Shown piece after piece: positions 8,846 to 16,616 of a stretch of 64,000 bases of DNA (position 1 is its first letter; every line of letters begins with the position of its first letter). Made by a program: the position numbers and the translations under genes. The stretch spans positions 62,001-126,000 of the forward strand of contig NZ_JAIMEP010000001.1 in assembly GCF_019794555.1 (NCBI RefSeq). The letters are read 5' to 3'. Source of the DNA: Streptococcus suis. Its GTDB lineage: Bacteria > Bacillota > Bacilli > Lactobacillales > Streptococcaceae. The notes under the pieces were generated by a model. That model had not been told where the DNA came from. It worked only from the letters and a program-made list of their open reading frames with translations, and searched no databases.

Positions 8846-8874
8846 AGTATAACACAAATACTTAAAAATGTCAG
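8846..8874 (-). promoter_or_regulatory. Promoter of the feo operon
   Basis: On the minus strand CTGACA (8869-8874) and TATACT (8846-8851) are separated by 17 bases, a near-consensus sigma-70 promoter. It lies about 30 bases upstream of the feoA start. The region around it is AT-rich, and I could not identify a convincing Fur- or DtxR-type operator. Confidence 0.7.
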
Positions 8875-8973
8875 ATAATTTTTAGATATATATTAGCTTT
8901 AATGATACTGGAATATATTTTGTTCACGGGCTTACATTGATAAGTTGGCTCTCAATTATTTTATAAAAATCCA

Positions 8974-9001
8974 TTGACATTTTTAGGAGGTATGATATAC
9001 T
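8974..9001 (+). promoter_or_regulatory. Promoter of the tRNA-Thr gene
   Basis: TTGACA (8974-8979), a 16-base spacer and TATACT (8996-9001) end 10 bases before the tRNA, the expected spacing for a stable RNA promoter. Confidence 0.8.
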
Positions 9002-9011
9002 AGGTAAGTAC

Positions 9012-9084
9012 GCTGGTTTAGCTCAGTCGGTAGAGCGCATCCATGGTAAGGATGAGGTCGCCGGTTCAATCCCGGCAACTAGCA
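9012..9084 (+). tRNA. tRNA-Thr(GGT)
   Basis: All cloverleaf parts can be folded: acceptor GCTGGTT with AACTAGC, D stem GCTC/GAGC, anticodon stem CATCC/GGATG with loop ATGGTAA giving anticodon GGT, and the T arm GCCGG-TTCAATC-CCGGC. The discriminator base is A, and CCA is not encoded. The 3' end overlaps the stop codon of an integrase relic on the other strand, marking the gene as a former attachment site. Confidence 0.95.
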
Positions 9085-9351
9085 TAAAATAACGTTAAAA
9101 ACCCTTGATACACAAGGGTTTTTGTTATGTCTGCCCAAATCTGCCCCAAATTTTTCAAATATCTTTCTGATCTTGTCATTACTCTTCTCTTTTAATGATT
9201 CAAGTTGGTGAGCGTAGACTTTGAGTGAGATGTTTAAATTCTCATACCCTAACAACTGGGAAATAGAAATTAACTCAACACCTTGGGTAATCAAGTATGA
9301 AGCATAGGTATGTCTTAATGAGTGTATATGGACATTTTGCCCGACAATTTT
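9079..9351 (-). pseudogene. Tyrosine recombinase (integrase) C-terminal relic
   Basis: Reading right to left, the open segment after the TAG at 9352-9354 gives VHIHSLRHTYASYLITQGVE, the box II HxLRHxxAS motif of tyrosine recombinases. It continues with ISQLLGYENLNISLKVYAH, which carries the catalytic Tyr. The N-terminal two thirds of an integrase are missing and no start codon with a binding site is present. The frame stops at 9079-9081, inside the 3' end of tRNA-Thr. It is the remains of a prophage or integrative element that used this tRNA as its target. Confidence 0.85.
9097..9126 (+). terminator. Terminator of the tRNA-Thr transcript
   Basis: AAAAACCCTT (9097-9106) and AAGGGTTTTT (9114-9123) form a perfect stem with a 7-base loop. 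The hairpin is nearly symmetrical and could work in both directions. Confidence 0.85.
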
Positions 9352-9408
9352 CTAAAGGCGATTCTTTTAAATGGGGGTAAAAAGGGAATATTTTATCAAC
9401 AAAATCCC

Positions 9409-9436
9409 TTGACATATATGTTTATTGTGATAAAAT
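9409..9436 (+). promoter_or_regulatory. Promoter upstream of a small ORF
   Basis: TTGACA (9409-9414) and TAAAAT (9431-9436) are spaced by 16 bases. The promoter precedes a small ORF with a good ribosome binding site. Confidence 0.6.
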
Positions 9437-9467
9437 AGTGGATAGAAAGCTGAAAGGAGTAAAACAA

Positions 9468-9582
9468 ATGAACAAGAACCTTGTCGTCAAACAAGCTATT
9501 TTTTATCATATACTCCTTTCTAAGCGGGAAAACAGATTCTAGAAATCATTCATGAGTGTGGTCTCAATGAAGAATAGAGGTT
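9468..9582 (+). pseudogene. Small ORF, probably frameshifted
   Basis: A GAAAGGAG site lies about 9 bases before ATG 9468. The frame encodes 24 residues (MNKNLVVKQAIFYHILLSKR...) to TAG 9540-9542. If one A is restored in the A run of the GCGGGAAAACAG segment (9525-9536), the frame continues as KQILEIIHECGLNEE to a TAG ending near 9582, giving about 36 residues. Promoter and binding site suggest a once real small gene. I do not recognise the product. It lies in the former mobile element region beside the integrase relic. Confidence 0.4.
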
Positions 9583-9664
9583 GAACTGCGGTTCAGCTAG
9601 TTAAGTTTATTGACTTATTGAGTGATTTTTGAAAAACAACGGGTCTATTTTTGTGGACTAAAGC

Positions 9665-9702
9665 AAGCCTAGGAGGAGTGAAATGCTTCCCTGGGCTTTT
9701 TT
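9665..9702 (+). terminator. Intrinsic terminator
   Basis: AAGCCTAGG pairs with the CCCTGGGCTT arm (one G-T pair) around the GGAGTGAAATGC loop and is followed by six T. It would terminate transcripts from the small ORF region. Confidence 0.75.
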
Positions 9703-9719
9703 GTGCGCTTAGAAAGGTA

Positions 9720-9874
9720 ATACTCTTCGAAAATCAAAATTATCCTTTGTCAAGAGCCTTGATGAGTGAAAAGCTCCAGTGGAGCTTTTCAGCCTGTTAC
9801 CTTGAAACAAGAAAGTAACAGAGTTCTATCTTCGACATCGTTTTCTAGGCTACTTTTGATTTTCATTGAGTATA
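9720..9874. repeat. BOX-like element, copy 1
   Basis: The ends match the pneumococcal BOX termini: ATACTCTTCGAAAATCAAA on the left and TTTTGATTTTCATTGAGTAT on the right, themselves imperfect inverted repeats. Inside are two hairpins: GAAAAGCTCC-AGT-GGAGCTTTTC, and TGTTAC...GTAACA around CTTGAAACAAGAAA. A second copy at 30189-30432 keeps the same plan with changed stem bases. It lies upstream of the ABC exporter genes. Confidence 0.75.
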
Positions 9875-9942
9875 ACGTCTATCAATTGTTGCTGATTGAA
9901 TAAAGTGGCAAATGACAGGCTGGAGATTTGTAAAGGAGATAT

Positions 9943-11670
9943 ATGTTTCGATTAATTTTTGATTATATCAAACGTCATAAGTGGCTCTATTTATTGGTTG
10001 CAGTGACCTTGATTATTTATGATGCCACACTTTTGGTACCGACGCAAATGATTCAACGGATGGTTGATATACTGACCAAAAATGAATTAACGCAAGCAAT
10101 TTTAGTTCAGGATATGACGCTCTTGTTGCTCGTGACCTTGCTGAACTATGCTATGGCATTTATTTGGCACCTTAAACTGTTTCAGGCTTCCGTTAACTTC
10201 AAGTTTGATATGCAACAACGGGCATTCAAAAAATTGGTCACCATGCGAACACCATTCTATGAGAAATTTCGCTCAGGAGATGTAATGACCCGTTTTTCAA
10301 CGGATGTGGATGGCTTGATGGAGATGGTCGGCTACGGTCTCATGATTGTCGTCTATGCAGGCGGTATGCTAGCTTTTATTATCCCAACCATGTTCTTCAT
10401 TGACTGGAAGATTTCTACGGTTGCTTTGCTTCCGATGCTGTTCATGACTCTTTGTATATTTTTTGTCGGAAGAAAACAAGATAAGGCGATTGACGCGAAT
10501 AGGGACGCTGTAGCTCAACTCAATAATGAAGTTTTGGAAGTCATTGAAGGGATTCGAGTGACTCGGGCTTATAGTAAGAAAGCGACTCAAAAAGCTCAAT
10601 TCCAAGCACGCACCAAACAATTAGCACAAGGTGGTGATCGTATCACCTCACTTCAATCTACATATAATCCACTAGCGACTGTCTGTTTAGGTTTATCTAC
10701 GATTCTAGTACTTGTAATGGGAGCACAGGCCGTGAAGAAAGGGCAATTAACACTTGGACAAGTCATTGCACTGCAACTCTATGTCAGTTCGCTCTTAGAG
10801 CCCTTCTGGACACTGGCAGATTTTATCCTTGTTTATCAAACTGGCAAGACATCTTTCGAAAAATTGCAAGAGCTAATAGAGACAGGTGATGATTTGGAGG
10901 TGGATGGGGTCAAGGAAATAGCAGAGCTGAGGAGTATTGCTTTCAAGGATTACAGTTTCCGATATCCACAGGCGGAAAGAGCCAGCCTACTGGATATTAA
11001 TTGGACCCTACTGGCTGGACAGACCGTTGGAATCGTCGGAAAAACAGGTTCTGGAAAGACGACTTTAATCCGCCAATTCCTCCGTCAATATCCTATTGGT
11101 CAGGGTGATTTCACCATTAATGATCAATCAGTATTGGATTATAAACGCGCTAGTCTTGAAGAAAAAATTGGTTATGTTCCACAAGAACACATTCTCTTTT
11201 CTAAGTCTGTCGGAGAAAACATTGCGCTCGGTAAAGTAGATAGTAGTTCTGAAGAGATTGAACGAGCCATTGTTACGGCTGCATTTGATCAAGATTTAAA
11301 ACGGATGAGTGATGGACTTAACACCATGATAGGTGAGCGTGGGGTGTCTATTTCGGGTGGTCAAAAGCAACGGATTTCTATTGCGCGTGCATTCTTACGG
11401 AAGCCAGATTTACTAATTCTAGATGATTCCTTATCTGCAGTGGATGCTCGGACAGAACGCCAGATTATCCAAAATATTCAAAAAGAACGTGCAGGTAAAA
11501 CCAATGTCATCGTGACCCATCGTCTATCTGCTGTCAACCATGCTGATTGGGTGTTGGTTCTGGATGAGGGTCGTATCGTTGAAGAAGGGCGTCCCACTGA
11601 TTTGCTTGCTCAAAAAGGTTGGTATTATGAACAATACCAGCGACAACAAAGCCAGGAAGGAGGAGAGTAA
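9943..11670 (+). CDS. ABC multidrug exporter half-transporter, subunit 1
   Basis: This 575-residue half-transporter has an N-terminal six-helix exporter domain (about residues 1-310) and a C-terminal nucleotide-binding domain. Walker A GKTGSGKTT begins near 366 and the signature ISGGQKQR near 469. Walker B LLILDDSL near 490 has Asp in place of the usual catalytic Glu, a mark of the degenerate partner in heterodimeric exporters such as LmrCD, BmrCD or PatAB. It overlaps subunit 2 by one base (TAATG). Substrates are unknown; drug or lipid export is the family expectation. AAAGGAG precedes the ATG. Confidence 0.85.
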   Translation: MFRLIFDYIKRHKWLYLLVAVTLIIYDATLLVPTQMIQRMVDILTKNELTQAILVQDMTLLLLVTLLNYAMAFIWHLKLFQASVNFKFDMQQRAFKKLVTMRTPFYEKFRSGDVMTRFSTDVDGLMEMVGYGLMIVVYAGGMLAFIIPTMFFIDWKISTVALLPMLFMTLCIFFVGRKQDKAIDANRDAVAQLNNEVLEVIEGIRVTRAYSKKATQKAQFQARTKQLAQGGDRITSLQSTYNPLATVCLGLSTILVLVMGAQAVKKGQLTLGQVIALQLYVSSLLEPFWTLADFILVYQTGKTSFEKLQELIETGDDLEVDGVKEIAELRSIAFKDYSFRYPQAERASLLDINWTLLAGQTVGIVGKTGSGKTTLIRQFLRQYPIGQGDFTINDQSVLDYKRASLEEKIGYVPQEHILFSKSVGENIALGKVDSSSEEIERAIVTAAFDQDLKRMSDGLNTMIGERGVSISGGQKQRISIARAFLRKPDLLILDDSLSAVDARTERQIIQNIQKERAGKTNVIVTHRLSAVNHADWVLVLDEGRIVEEGRPTDLLAQKGWYYEQYQRQQSQEGGE

Positions 11671-13409
11671 TGACTATTTTAGGATTTTTATTAAAACAAA
11701 TCAAACGCATCAAATGGCTATTTATTGTAGCTGTAGGTTTCTATTTACTAGCTTCAACCCTGGTTCGATTGGCTCCTCTGTTGATTCAGCAGGCTATCGA
11801 TGGGCCGATTACAGATTTGAGCAAGGGTTTGCCATTTGATGAAACTGTTTTTTTGACCCAGTCAGCTCAATATATGGGGATGATAGTCCTAGGAGCCATT
11901 GGTTTTTACCTATCCATGCGCTTGCTCATGCATTGTGCCAATCGGATTGCAGAGAATCTGAGAAATCAAGCCTATGATGTGATGCAGCGGTTGCCTATTT
12001 CATATTTTGATGATAAACCAGCAGGGAAGATTGCAACAAGAATTGTCAACGATACAGAGACACTGCGAACTCAATTTTATGGTACTTTAGTTTATGCCTT
12101 TAACAATATCGTTCGACTGGTATTTACATATGCTGTTCTTTTCTACATGAATCGTAGTCTGGGTTGGCTGATGTTGCTGCTAATTCCTCTTTATATTGGG
12201 ATTCAATATGCTTATAAAAAAATGACTGACAAGCCCATGAAGGACTTCTATGATGCCAGGAGTGATGTGAATACTCAGGTAAATGAAACCATGAACGGTG
12301 CTAGTTTGATTCAACTCTTTGGACAAGAAGAAAGAAGTATGCAAGAGTTTGAAGCGACTGCTGACAAGATGCGTCGTGCAGACAACAAGATGATTTGGGC
12401 TCAGTCTCTCGCAACTTGGAATTTGAGTGGCTTCTTACAAAATTTAGTGATTACAGGGATTTTGACAGTAGTTGGTTATCAATTTCTCAAGGGCCATCCT
12501 GGAGTTACAGCCGGGAGACTCTTTGTTTATGTTAACTACATCGAGGGAGTCTTCATCGCATTAGGTGCCTTGGTTCAGCAATTTCCAAATATGCTTCGTT
12601 CTTTTGAAACGGGTAAGCGTCTAATGGCTCTTTTAGAAGAAGAGGCTGAACCTGATAGCGAGCATGATTTGGAAGTCAATCAAGGTCAAGTCGTGTTTGA
12701 AAATGTGAATTTTAGTTATGAAGAAAACAAACCAGTTTTGAGAGATATTTCCATTCGGGCTGAAAAAGGTGAAACAGTTGCTTTGGTAGGACATACGGGT
12801 TCTGGAAAGTCATCCATTATGAACCTCCTCTATCGTTTCTATGATCCACAGGCGGGTCGTGTATTGATTGATGGGAAAAATATTCGTGACTATTCTCGTG
12901 AAAGCCTGCGTAGTCACATGGGAATTGTTTTACAAGATCCCTATCTCTTTACAGGAACGATTGCAAGTAATATTTCCATGAATGAGGAAACAGCAGACAA
13001 AACACGAATTTTGCAAGCCCTGGAAAAAGTTGGAGCAGGGCCGATGCTATCTCGTTTAGAGAAAGGGATTGATGAACCTGTAGTTGAGAAGGGAGCAGCC
13101 TTTTCAAGTGGTGAGCGCCAGCTGATTGCCTTTGCTCGGACACTCTACTCTGATCCTAAAATCCTCATTTTGGACGAGGCAACATCTCATATTGATACGG
13201 AGACGGAAGAAATTATCCAACATGCCATGGAAGTGGTGAAAGAAGGCCGAACAACCTTTATCATTGCACACCGATTGTCAACCATTCAGAATGCGGACCA
13301 GATTTTGGTACTGGATGAAGGACGGATTGTCGAGCGGGGAACACATGACAGCCTCTTAGCTCTCGGGGGCATCTATGCTCAAATGCAGACTATTCAGTCT
13401 AAAGTCTAA
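11670..13409 (+). CDS. ABC multidrug exporter half-transporter, subunit 2
   Basis: This 579-residue partner has a six-helix domain and an NBD with Walker A GHTGSGKSS near residue 374, an atypical signature FSSGERQ near 477, and a canonical Walker B ILILDEATSHID near 498. The degenerate ATP site would therefore pair the Asp-containing Walker B of subunit 1 with this altered signature. The active site would use Glu from this chain and SGGQ from subunit 1. That complementarity supports an obligate heterodimer in the membrane. A terminator follows 11 bases after the stop. Confidence 0.87.
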   Translation: MTILGFLLKQIKRIKWLFIVAVGFYLLASTLVRLAPLLIQQAIDGPITDLSKGLPFDETVFLTQSAQYMGMIVLGAIGFYLSMRLLMHCANRIAENLRNQAYDVMQRLPISYFDDKPAGKIATRIVNDTETLRTQFYGTLVYAFNNIVRLVFTYAVLFYMNRSLGWLMLLLIPLYIGIQYAYKKMTDKPMKDFYDARSDVNTQVNETMNGASLIQLFGQEERSMQEFEATADKMRRADNKMIWAQSLATWNLSGFLQNLVITGILTVVGYQFLKGHPGVTAGRLFVYVNYIEGVFIALGALVQQFPNMLRSFETGKRLMALLEEEAEPDSEHDLEVNQGQVVFENVNFSYEENKPVLRDISIRAEKGETVALVGHTGSGKSSIMNLLYRFYDPQAGRVLIDGKNIRDYSRESLRSHMGIVLQDPYLFTGTIASNISMNEETADKTRILQALEKVGAGPMLSRLEKGIDEPVVEKGAAFSSGERQLIAFARTLYSDPKILILDEATSHIDTETEEIIQHAMEVVKEGRTTFIIAHRLSTIQNADQILVLDEGRIVERGTHDSLLALGGIYAQMQTIQSKV

Positions 13410-13420
13410 TAAACACACAC

Positions 13421-13447
13421 ATCCAGTTCTGACGAGCTGGATTTTTG
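13421..13447 (+). terminator. Terminator of the ABC exporter operon
   Basis: ATCCAGTTC and GAGCTGGAT pair (one G-T) around TGAC and are followed by TTTT. The 230 bases beyond hold AT-rich sequence with no gene and one GTGACAAC box at 13472-13479. Confidence 0.8.
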
Positions 13448-13679
13448 TCTTGTTCATGATTTAATAAAAAAGTGACAACCTTTTATTAAAAATAAATTGG
13501 AATAGTGTCAGTTTGCTGATTTTTTTGGTGATTTTGTTTGAAGTTTAAAAGGAATAATAGTATTGAAATCTTGTTTTATGAAAAAATAACAAAAAAAAAA
13601 ACAGATTGTGGAAAACCGCTGTTTTATACGGTTTATAAGGATTGTTGGAAAATTTTTTTAAAAAAGTGAGTCAAAAGGC

Positions 13680-13742
13680 TTGCAAAGTGACACCTTTAAT
13701 GTTATACTGACAACATAAAGATAAATAAAGAGTTGTCACTTT
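13680..13742 (+). promoter_or_regulatory. Promoter of the envelope-stress cluster with GTGACA inverted repeats
   Basis: TTGCAA (13680-13685) and TATACT (13703-13708) with a 17-base spacer form a good promoter about 115 bases before the first GlsB-like gene. AAAGTGACA at 13684-13692, overlapping the -35, and TGTCACTTT at 13734-13742 are perfect 9-bp inverted arms. A TGACAAC/GTTGTCA pair (13708-13714, 13732-13738) overlaps them. Another AAGTGACAACC lies at 13470-13480. Such separated inverted half-sites suit a dimeric GntR-type repressor; the BusR-like protein encoded at 16617 is the obvious candidate. Confidence 0.6.
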
Positions 13743-13823
13743 AAAAGTAACGTTAACGATTATATATCTTTATAAAACAAAAATCGATTTTTTACTATTA
13801 CTTATTTTAAAGGAGAATTTATT

Positions 13824-14069
13824 ATGGCTTTTATTTGGACATTAATCGTAGGTGGAGTCATTGGTGCAATCGCAGGAGCGATTACGAATAAAGGTGGATC
13901 TATGGGTTGGATTGCAAATATTGTAGCAGGACTCGTCGGTTCATCCATTGGTCAAGCTGTTTTAGGTCATTGGGGACCATCGCTTGCAGGAATGGCACTT
14001 GTTCCATCGATTGTTGGAGCGGTAATCGTTGTAGCAGTTGTTTCTTTCTTCGTGGGTCGTAAGGCGTAG
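13824..14069 (+). CDS. GlsB/YeaQ/YmgE family stress membrane protein, copy 1
   Basis: This 81-residue, Gly- and Ala-rich protein has three predicted membrane segments (WTLIVGGVIGAIAGAIT; WIANIVAGLVGSSIGQAVL; SIVGAVIVVAVVSFFVGRK). This is the layout of the transglycosylase-associated / GlsB family, small membrane proteins linked to stress responses in enterococci and enterics. AAAGGAG lies 8 bases before the ATG. It is first in the cluster downstream of the GTGACA promoter, and a near-identical copy follows after 54 bases. Confidence 0.82.
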   Translation: MAFIWTLIVGGVIGAIAGAITNKGGSMGWIANIVAGLVGSSIGQAVLGHWGPSLAGMALVPSIVGAVIVVAVVSFFVGRKA

Positions 14070-14123
14070 ACGAAGTAAGCACACAGTCTTAAAAGATATT
14101 AGATGTATTGAAAGAGGTTTATT

Positions 14124-14369
14124 ATGGGATTCATTTGGACATTAATCGTAGGTGGTGTTATTGGTGCAATCGCAGGTGCGATTACGAAAAAAGGTGGCTC
14201 AATGGGTTGGATCGCAAATATTGTAGCAGGACTTGTTGGTTCATCCATTGGTCAAGCAATTTTTGGATCATGGGGTCCATCGTTTGCAGGTATGGCACTC
14301 TTCCCATCGATTTTAGGTGCGGTTATCGTAGTAGCAGTTGTTTCTTTCTTCGTCAGCCGTAAAGCATAA
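14124..14369 (+). CDS. GlsB/YeaQ/YmgE family stress membrane protein, copy 2
   Basis: This is the tandem paralogue of the preceding gene, also 81 residues. The first 40 residues are nearly identical, with N to K in the AITNKGGS loop. Differences concentrate near residues 45-60 (AIFGSWGPSFAGMALFPSIL). It has three membrane segments and a short basic C-terminus SRKA. Nucleotide identity is high, consistent with a recent gene duplication within the operon. AGAGG provides the binding site. amaP follows after 21 bases. Confidence 0.82.
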   Translation: MGFIWTLIVGGVIGAIAGAITKKGGSMGWIANIVAGLVGSSIGQAIFGSWGPSFAGMALFPSILGAVIVVAVVSFFVSRKA

Positions 14370-14390
14370 GACGATTAGAAAGAGTAGCCT

Positions 14391-14966
14391 ATGACTAAAT
14401 TAGTAAAATGGGTCTATGGATTGGTGGCTTTGCCTCTGATTGTCCTACTTGGACTGGTGGCTATTCGCTATTCGGAGATTGTCACTTTGCCACAAGAGGT
14501 AGAAAATTTTCTACCTCAATGGCATCTCCATGACCAAACAAATCTAGTATTTTCAAATTTCCTCTTCTGGGGATCGCTCGTATTTATCCTTATCTTCTTG
14601 GTTCTCAGTCTGGTTTTTCTATTATGGCCAAAGCGCTATACAGAAGTCAATTTATCTGAGGATGGCAATGGAAAGCTACTATTGAAAAAATCAGCCCTAG
14701 AAGGCTACGTTAAATCAGTAGTAGATGCCAATGGTGCAATGACAGCGCCAGCAGTCCAAGTTTCGATTTATAAGAAACGTTTTAAGGTGAAAGTTGCTGG
14801 TCAAATGCGCTCGCGGACGGCGGTTGTTCAACAATTGTCTCAATTGGAACAGGAAATCCGTGACGGTTTAGAAAATTTCTTCGGCCTGTCTCGTCCAATG
14901 CAGTTTTCCGTAGCCGTTAAAGAAGTCGTGGATCCTAAGCAAGGCTTAGTTTCACGGGTAGAATAG
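14391..14966 (+). CDS. amaP: Alkaline shock response membrane anchor protein AmaP
   Basis: This 191-residue protein has two N-terminal membrane helices (residues about 5-27 and 60-85) and a soluble C-terminal domain ending FSVAVKEVVDP. In staphylococci AmaP anchors Asp23 at the cell membrane. The neighbours here are exactly the expected partners: DUF2273 and two Asp23-family genes. It is separated from the DUF2273 start by only 8 bases. Confidence 0.85.
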   Translation: MTKLVKWVYGLVALPLIVLLGLVAIRYSEIVTLPQEVENFLPQWHLHDQTNLVFSNFLFWGSLVFILIFLVLSLVFLLWPKRYTEVNLSEDGNGKLLLKKSALEGYVKSVVDANGAMTAPAVQVSIYKKRFKVKVAGQMRSRTAVVQQLSQLEQEIRDGLENFFGLSRPMQFSVAVKEVVDPKQGLVSRVE

Positions 14967-14974
14967 AGGTGCAC

Positions 14975-15160
14975 ATGAGAGAATTTGAACGTTGGAAATA
15001 CCCCATTATCGGTGCGGTTGCAGGATTGCTTTTGGCAGTCTTGCTCCTAACACTTGGTTTTCTCAAAACCTTGCTGGTTCTTGTTTTGGTAGTTGCCGGT
15101 GCAGGAGTGGGGTATTTGGTACAAAAGTCGGGTATCTTGGGATACCTGATGAGAAAGTAA
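14975..15160 (+). CDS. DUF2273 small membrane protein
   Basis: This is a 61-residue protein with two closely spaced hydrophobic helices (YPIIGAVAGLLLAVLLL and TLLVLVLVVAGAGVGYLV) and basic ends, matching the DUF2273 proteins encoded between AmaP and Asp23. The ATG at 14975 is preferred over GTG 14969 because GAGG lies 6 bases before it. Its function is unknown beyond membership of the alkaline-shock membrane complex. Confidence 0.8.
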   Translation: MREFERWKYPIIGAVAGLLLAVLLLTLGFLKTLLVLVLVVAGAGVGYLVQKSGILGYLMRK

Positions 15161-15182
15161 ATGCGACATCGGAGGAATAAAC

Positions 15183-15686
15183 ATGACAGAAATCAAAGAA
15201 TTATCTGCAATCAGAGGTGAATTGACCTACGCTGATAAAGTCATCGAAAAAATGATTGGCATTGCCTTGGAGTCAGTGGACGGCTTGCTAGCGGTTAGTG
15301 GGGGGTTCTTCGCGAACTTGAAAGACAAATTGGTCAATAGCGATGAGCCGACGACAGGCGTCAATGTTGAAGTTGGTAAAAAACAAGTTGCTGTGGACTT
15401 AGCGATCGTTGCGGAGTACAAGAAACATTTGCCGACGATTTACAAGGACATGAAAGCCATTATCGAGTCAGAAGTCAAAGCGATGACAGATTTGGAAGTT
15501 GTTGAAGTCAATGTCGAAGTTGTCGATATTAAAACACGGGCTCAATTTGAGGCAGACTCCGTTAGCCTACAGGATATGGTAACGGACGTTGCTAGCTCTG
15601 CGGTTGGATTTACGTCAAACCAAGTAGACAAGGTTTCTAATGGAGTAGACAACTTGACAAGTGGCAAAGAACCACGCGTCATTTAA
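15183..15686 (+). CDS. Asp23/Gls24 family envelope stress protein, copy 1
   Basis: This 167-residue cytoplasmic protein of the Asp23/Gls24 family has an N-terminal ELTYADKVIEKMIGIAL segment, VDGLLAVSGGFF, a VNVEVGKKQVAVDL strand pair and VVEVNVEVVDIKT. The C-terminal 40 residues are low-complexity and Val/Ser-rich. Family members bind AmaP and coat the inner face of the membrane under alkaline or envelope stress. It resembles the second Asp23 gene of this cluster over most of its length. GGAGGAA precedes the ATG. Confidence 0.88.
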   Translation: MTEIKELSAIRGELTYADKVIEKMIGIALESVDGLLAVSGGFFANLKDKLVNSDEPTTGVNVEVGKKQVAVDLAIVAEYKKHLPTIYKDMKAIIESEVKAMTDLEVVEVNVEVVDIKTRAQFEADSVSLQDMVTDVASSAVGFTSNQVDKVSNGVDNLTSGKEPRVI

Positions 15687-15708
15687 GTGAATATAGGAGG
15701 AAAAAATT

Positions 15709-15906
15709 ATGTCAGTAGAAAAATTTGATGCAAAAAAAGATGAATTTGTTGGAACAGCAAAGAAAGTTGCTGGTAAAGTGACTGGAGATAAAGAGTTGGA
15801 AAATGAAGGTAAGGTTGAAGAATTAAAAGGTAAAGCAGAATCCATTTTAGCAGATGCAAAGGATGCTGTTAAAGGTGCCTTGAATGGTATCAACAATCCA
15901 AAATAA
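15709..15906 (+). CDS. CsbD-like stress protein
   Basis: This 65-residue, highly charged protein carries the CsbD pattern [23 protein letters not shown] followed by [16 protein letters not shown]. CsbD proteins are small general stress proteins of unknown mechanism. AGGAGG lies 8 bases upstream. It sits between two Asp23-family genes and is probably co-expressed with them. Confidence 0.87.
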   Translation: MSVEKFDAKKDEFVGTAKKVAGKVTGDKELENEGKVEELKGKAESILADAKDAVKGALNGINNPK

Positions 15907-15952
15907 CGAACGAAAAAATAGTAAAGTAGCAAAGAAAGTAGAGTAAAAAAAT

Positions 15953-16477
15953 ATGACACAAACAAACGCAAAACAAACAACGGCAATGAAGGGGACTGTA
16001 ACCTATGCAGACCAAGTGATTGAGAAGATGATTGGTCATGCTTTGCAACATGTACCAGGTCTCTTGGCTGTTAGTGGTGGATTTTTCACAGACATTAAGA
16101 ACAAATTGGTCAACAGCTCAGATGTTCGCGAAGGTATCAACGTTGAAGTCGGTAGCAAACAAGTTGCAACGGATTTGAAAATTGTGGTAGAATATGGAAA
16201 AGATATTCCTGAAATCGTCGAAACAATGAAGTCTGTTATCGGTGCCGAAGTGAAGAAGATGACACACTTGGAAGTGGTGGAAGTTAATGTTGAAGTTGTG
16301 GATATTAAGACACGTGAAGAGTTTGAGGCAGAATCTGTAACCTTACAAGATCGTGTAGCTAGTGCTACTCAAGCTACAGGTGAAGTGATTGCCGATCAAG
16401 CTAGTAAAGCTGGTGATTTTGTCACAACTCAAACAGAAGTGGTAAAAGATAAACTTGAATCATCACGTGTTCAATAA
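15953..16477 (+). CDS. Asp23/Gls24 family envelope stress protein, copy 2
   Basis: This 174-residue paralogue of the gene at 15183 shares TYADQVIEKMIGHAL, LLAVSGGFF, KNKLVNSS, NVEVGSKQVATDLKI and VVEVNVEVVDIKTREEFEA. The C-terminal tail differs and is longer (QASKAGDFVTTQTEVVKDKLES), so the two may assemble together or have different partners. It is the last gene of the stress cluster. A hairpin (TTCGCA...TGCGAA, 16483-16500) and a terminator follow. Confidence 0.88.
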   Translation: MTQTNAKQTTAMKGTVTYADQVIEKMIGHALQHVPGLLAVSGGFFTDIKNKLVNSSDVREGINVEVGSKQVATDLKIVVEYGKDIPEIVETMKSVIGAEVKKMTHLEVVEVNVEVVDIKTREEFEAESVTLQDRVASATQATGEVIADQASKAGDFVTTQTEVVKDKLESSRVQ

Positions 16478-16566
16478 TCACGTTCGCAGTTAGGTGCGAA
16501 AAGAGACAACTAGCTAGGTAAAAGATGTGTTATCCAGCTAGACGATAGGAGTGAGATAATCATTAC

Positions 16567-16595
16567 AGTGAGATGATGACATCTCACTTCTTTTT
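16567..16595 (+). terminator. Terminator between the stress cluster and the BusR-like gene
   Basis: AGTGAGATG (16567-16575) and CATCTCACT (16580-16588) pair perfectly around ATGA and are followed by a T-rich run. The stem ends only 28 bases before the regulator start, so the regulator may depend on read-through or on a weak promoter around GATAAT at 16554-16559. Confidence 0.8.
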
Positions 16596-16616
16596 CAGTT
16601 TGAAAGGAGAACACTT

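Noticed and set aside
9001-9130. Possible regulatory leader (T-box) because of the tRNA-like sequence
   Set aside because: The sequence folds as a complete tRNA with its own promoter and terminator and no downstream synthetase gene.
13560-13640. Small gene or riboswitch in the gap before the stress cluster
   Set aside because: Only A/T runs and a weak AAAACAG...CTGTTTT hairpin are present, with no ORF, binding site or known riboswitch core.
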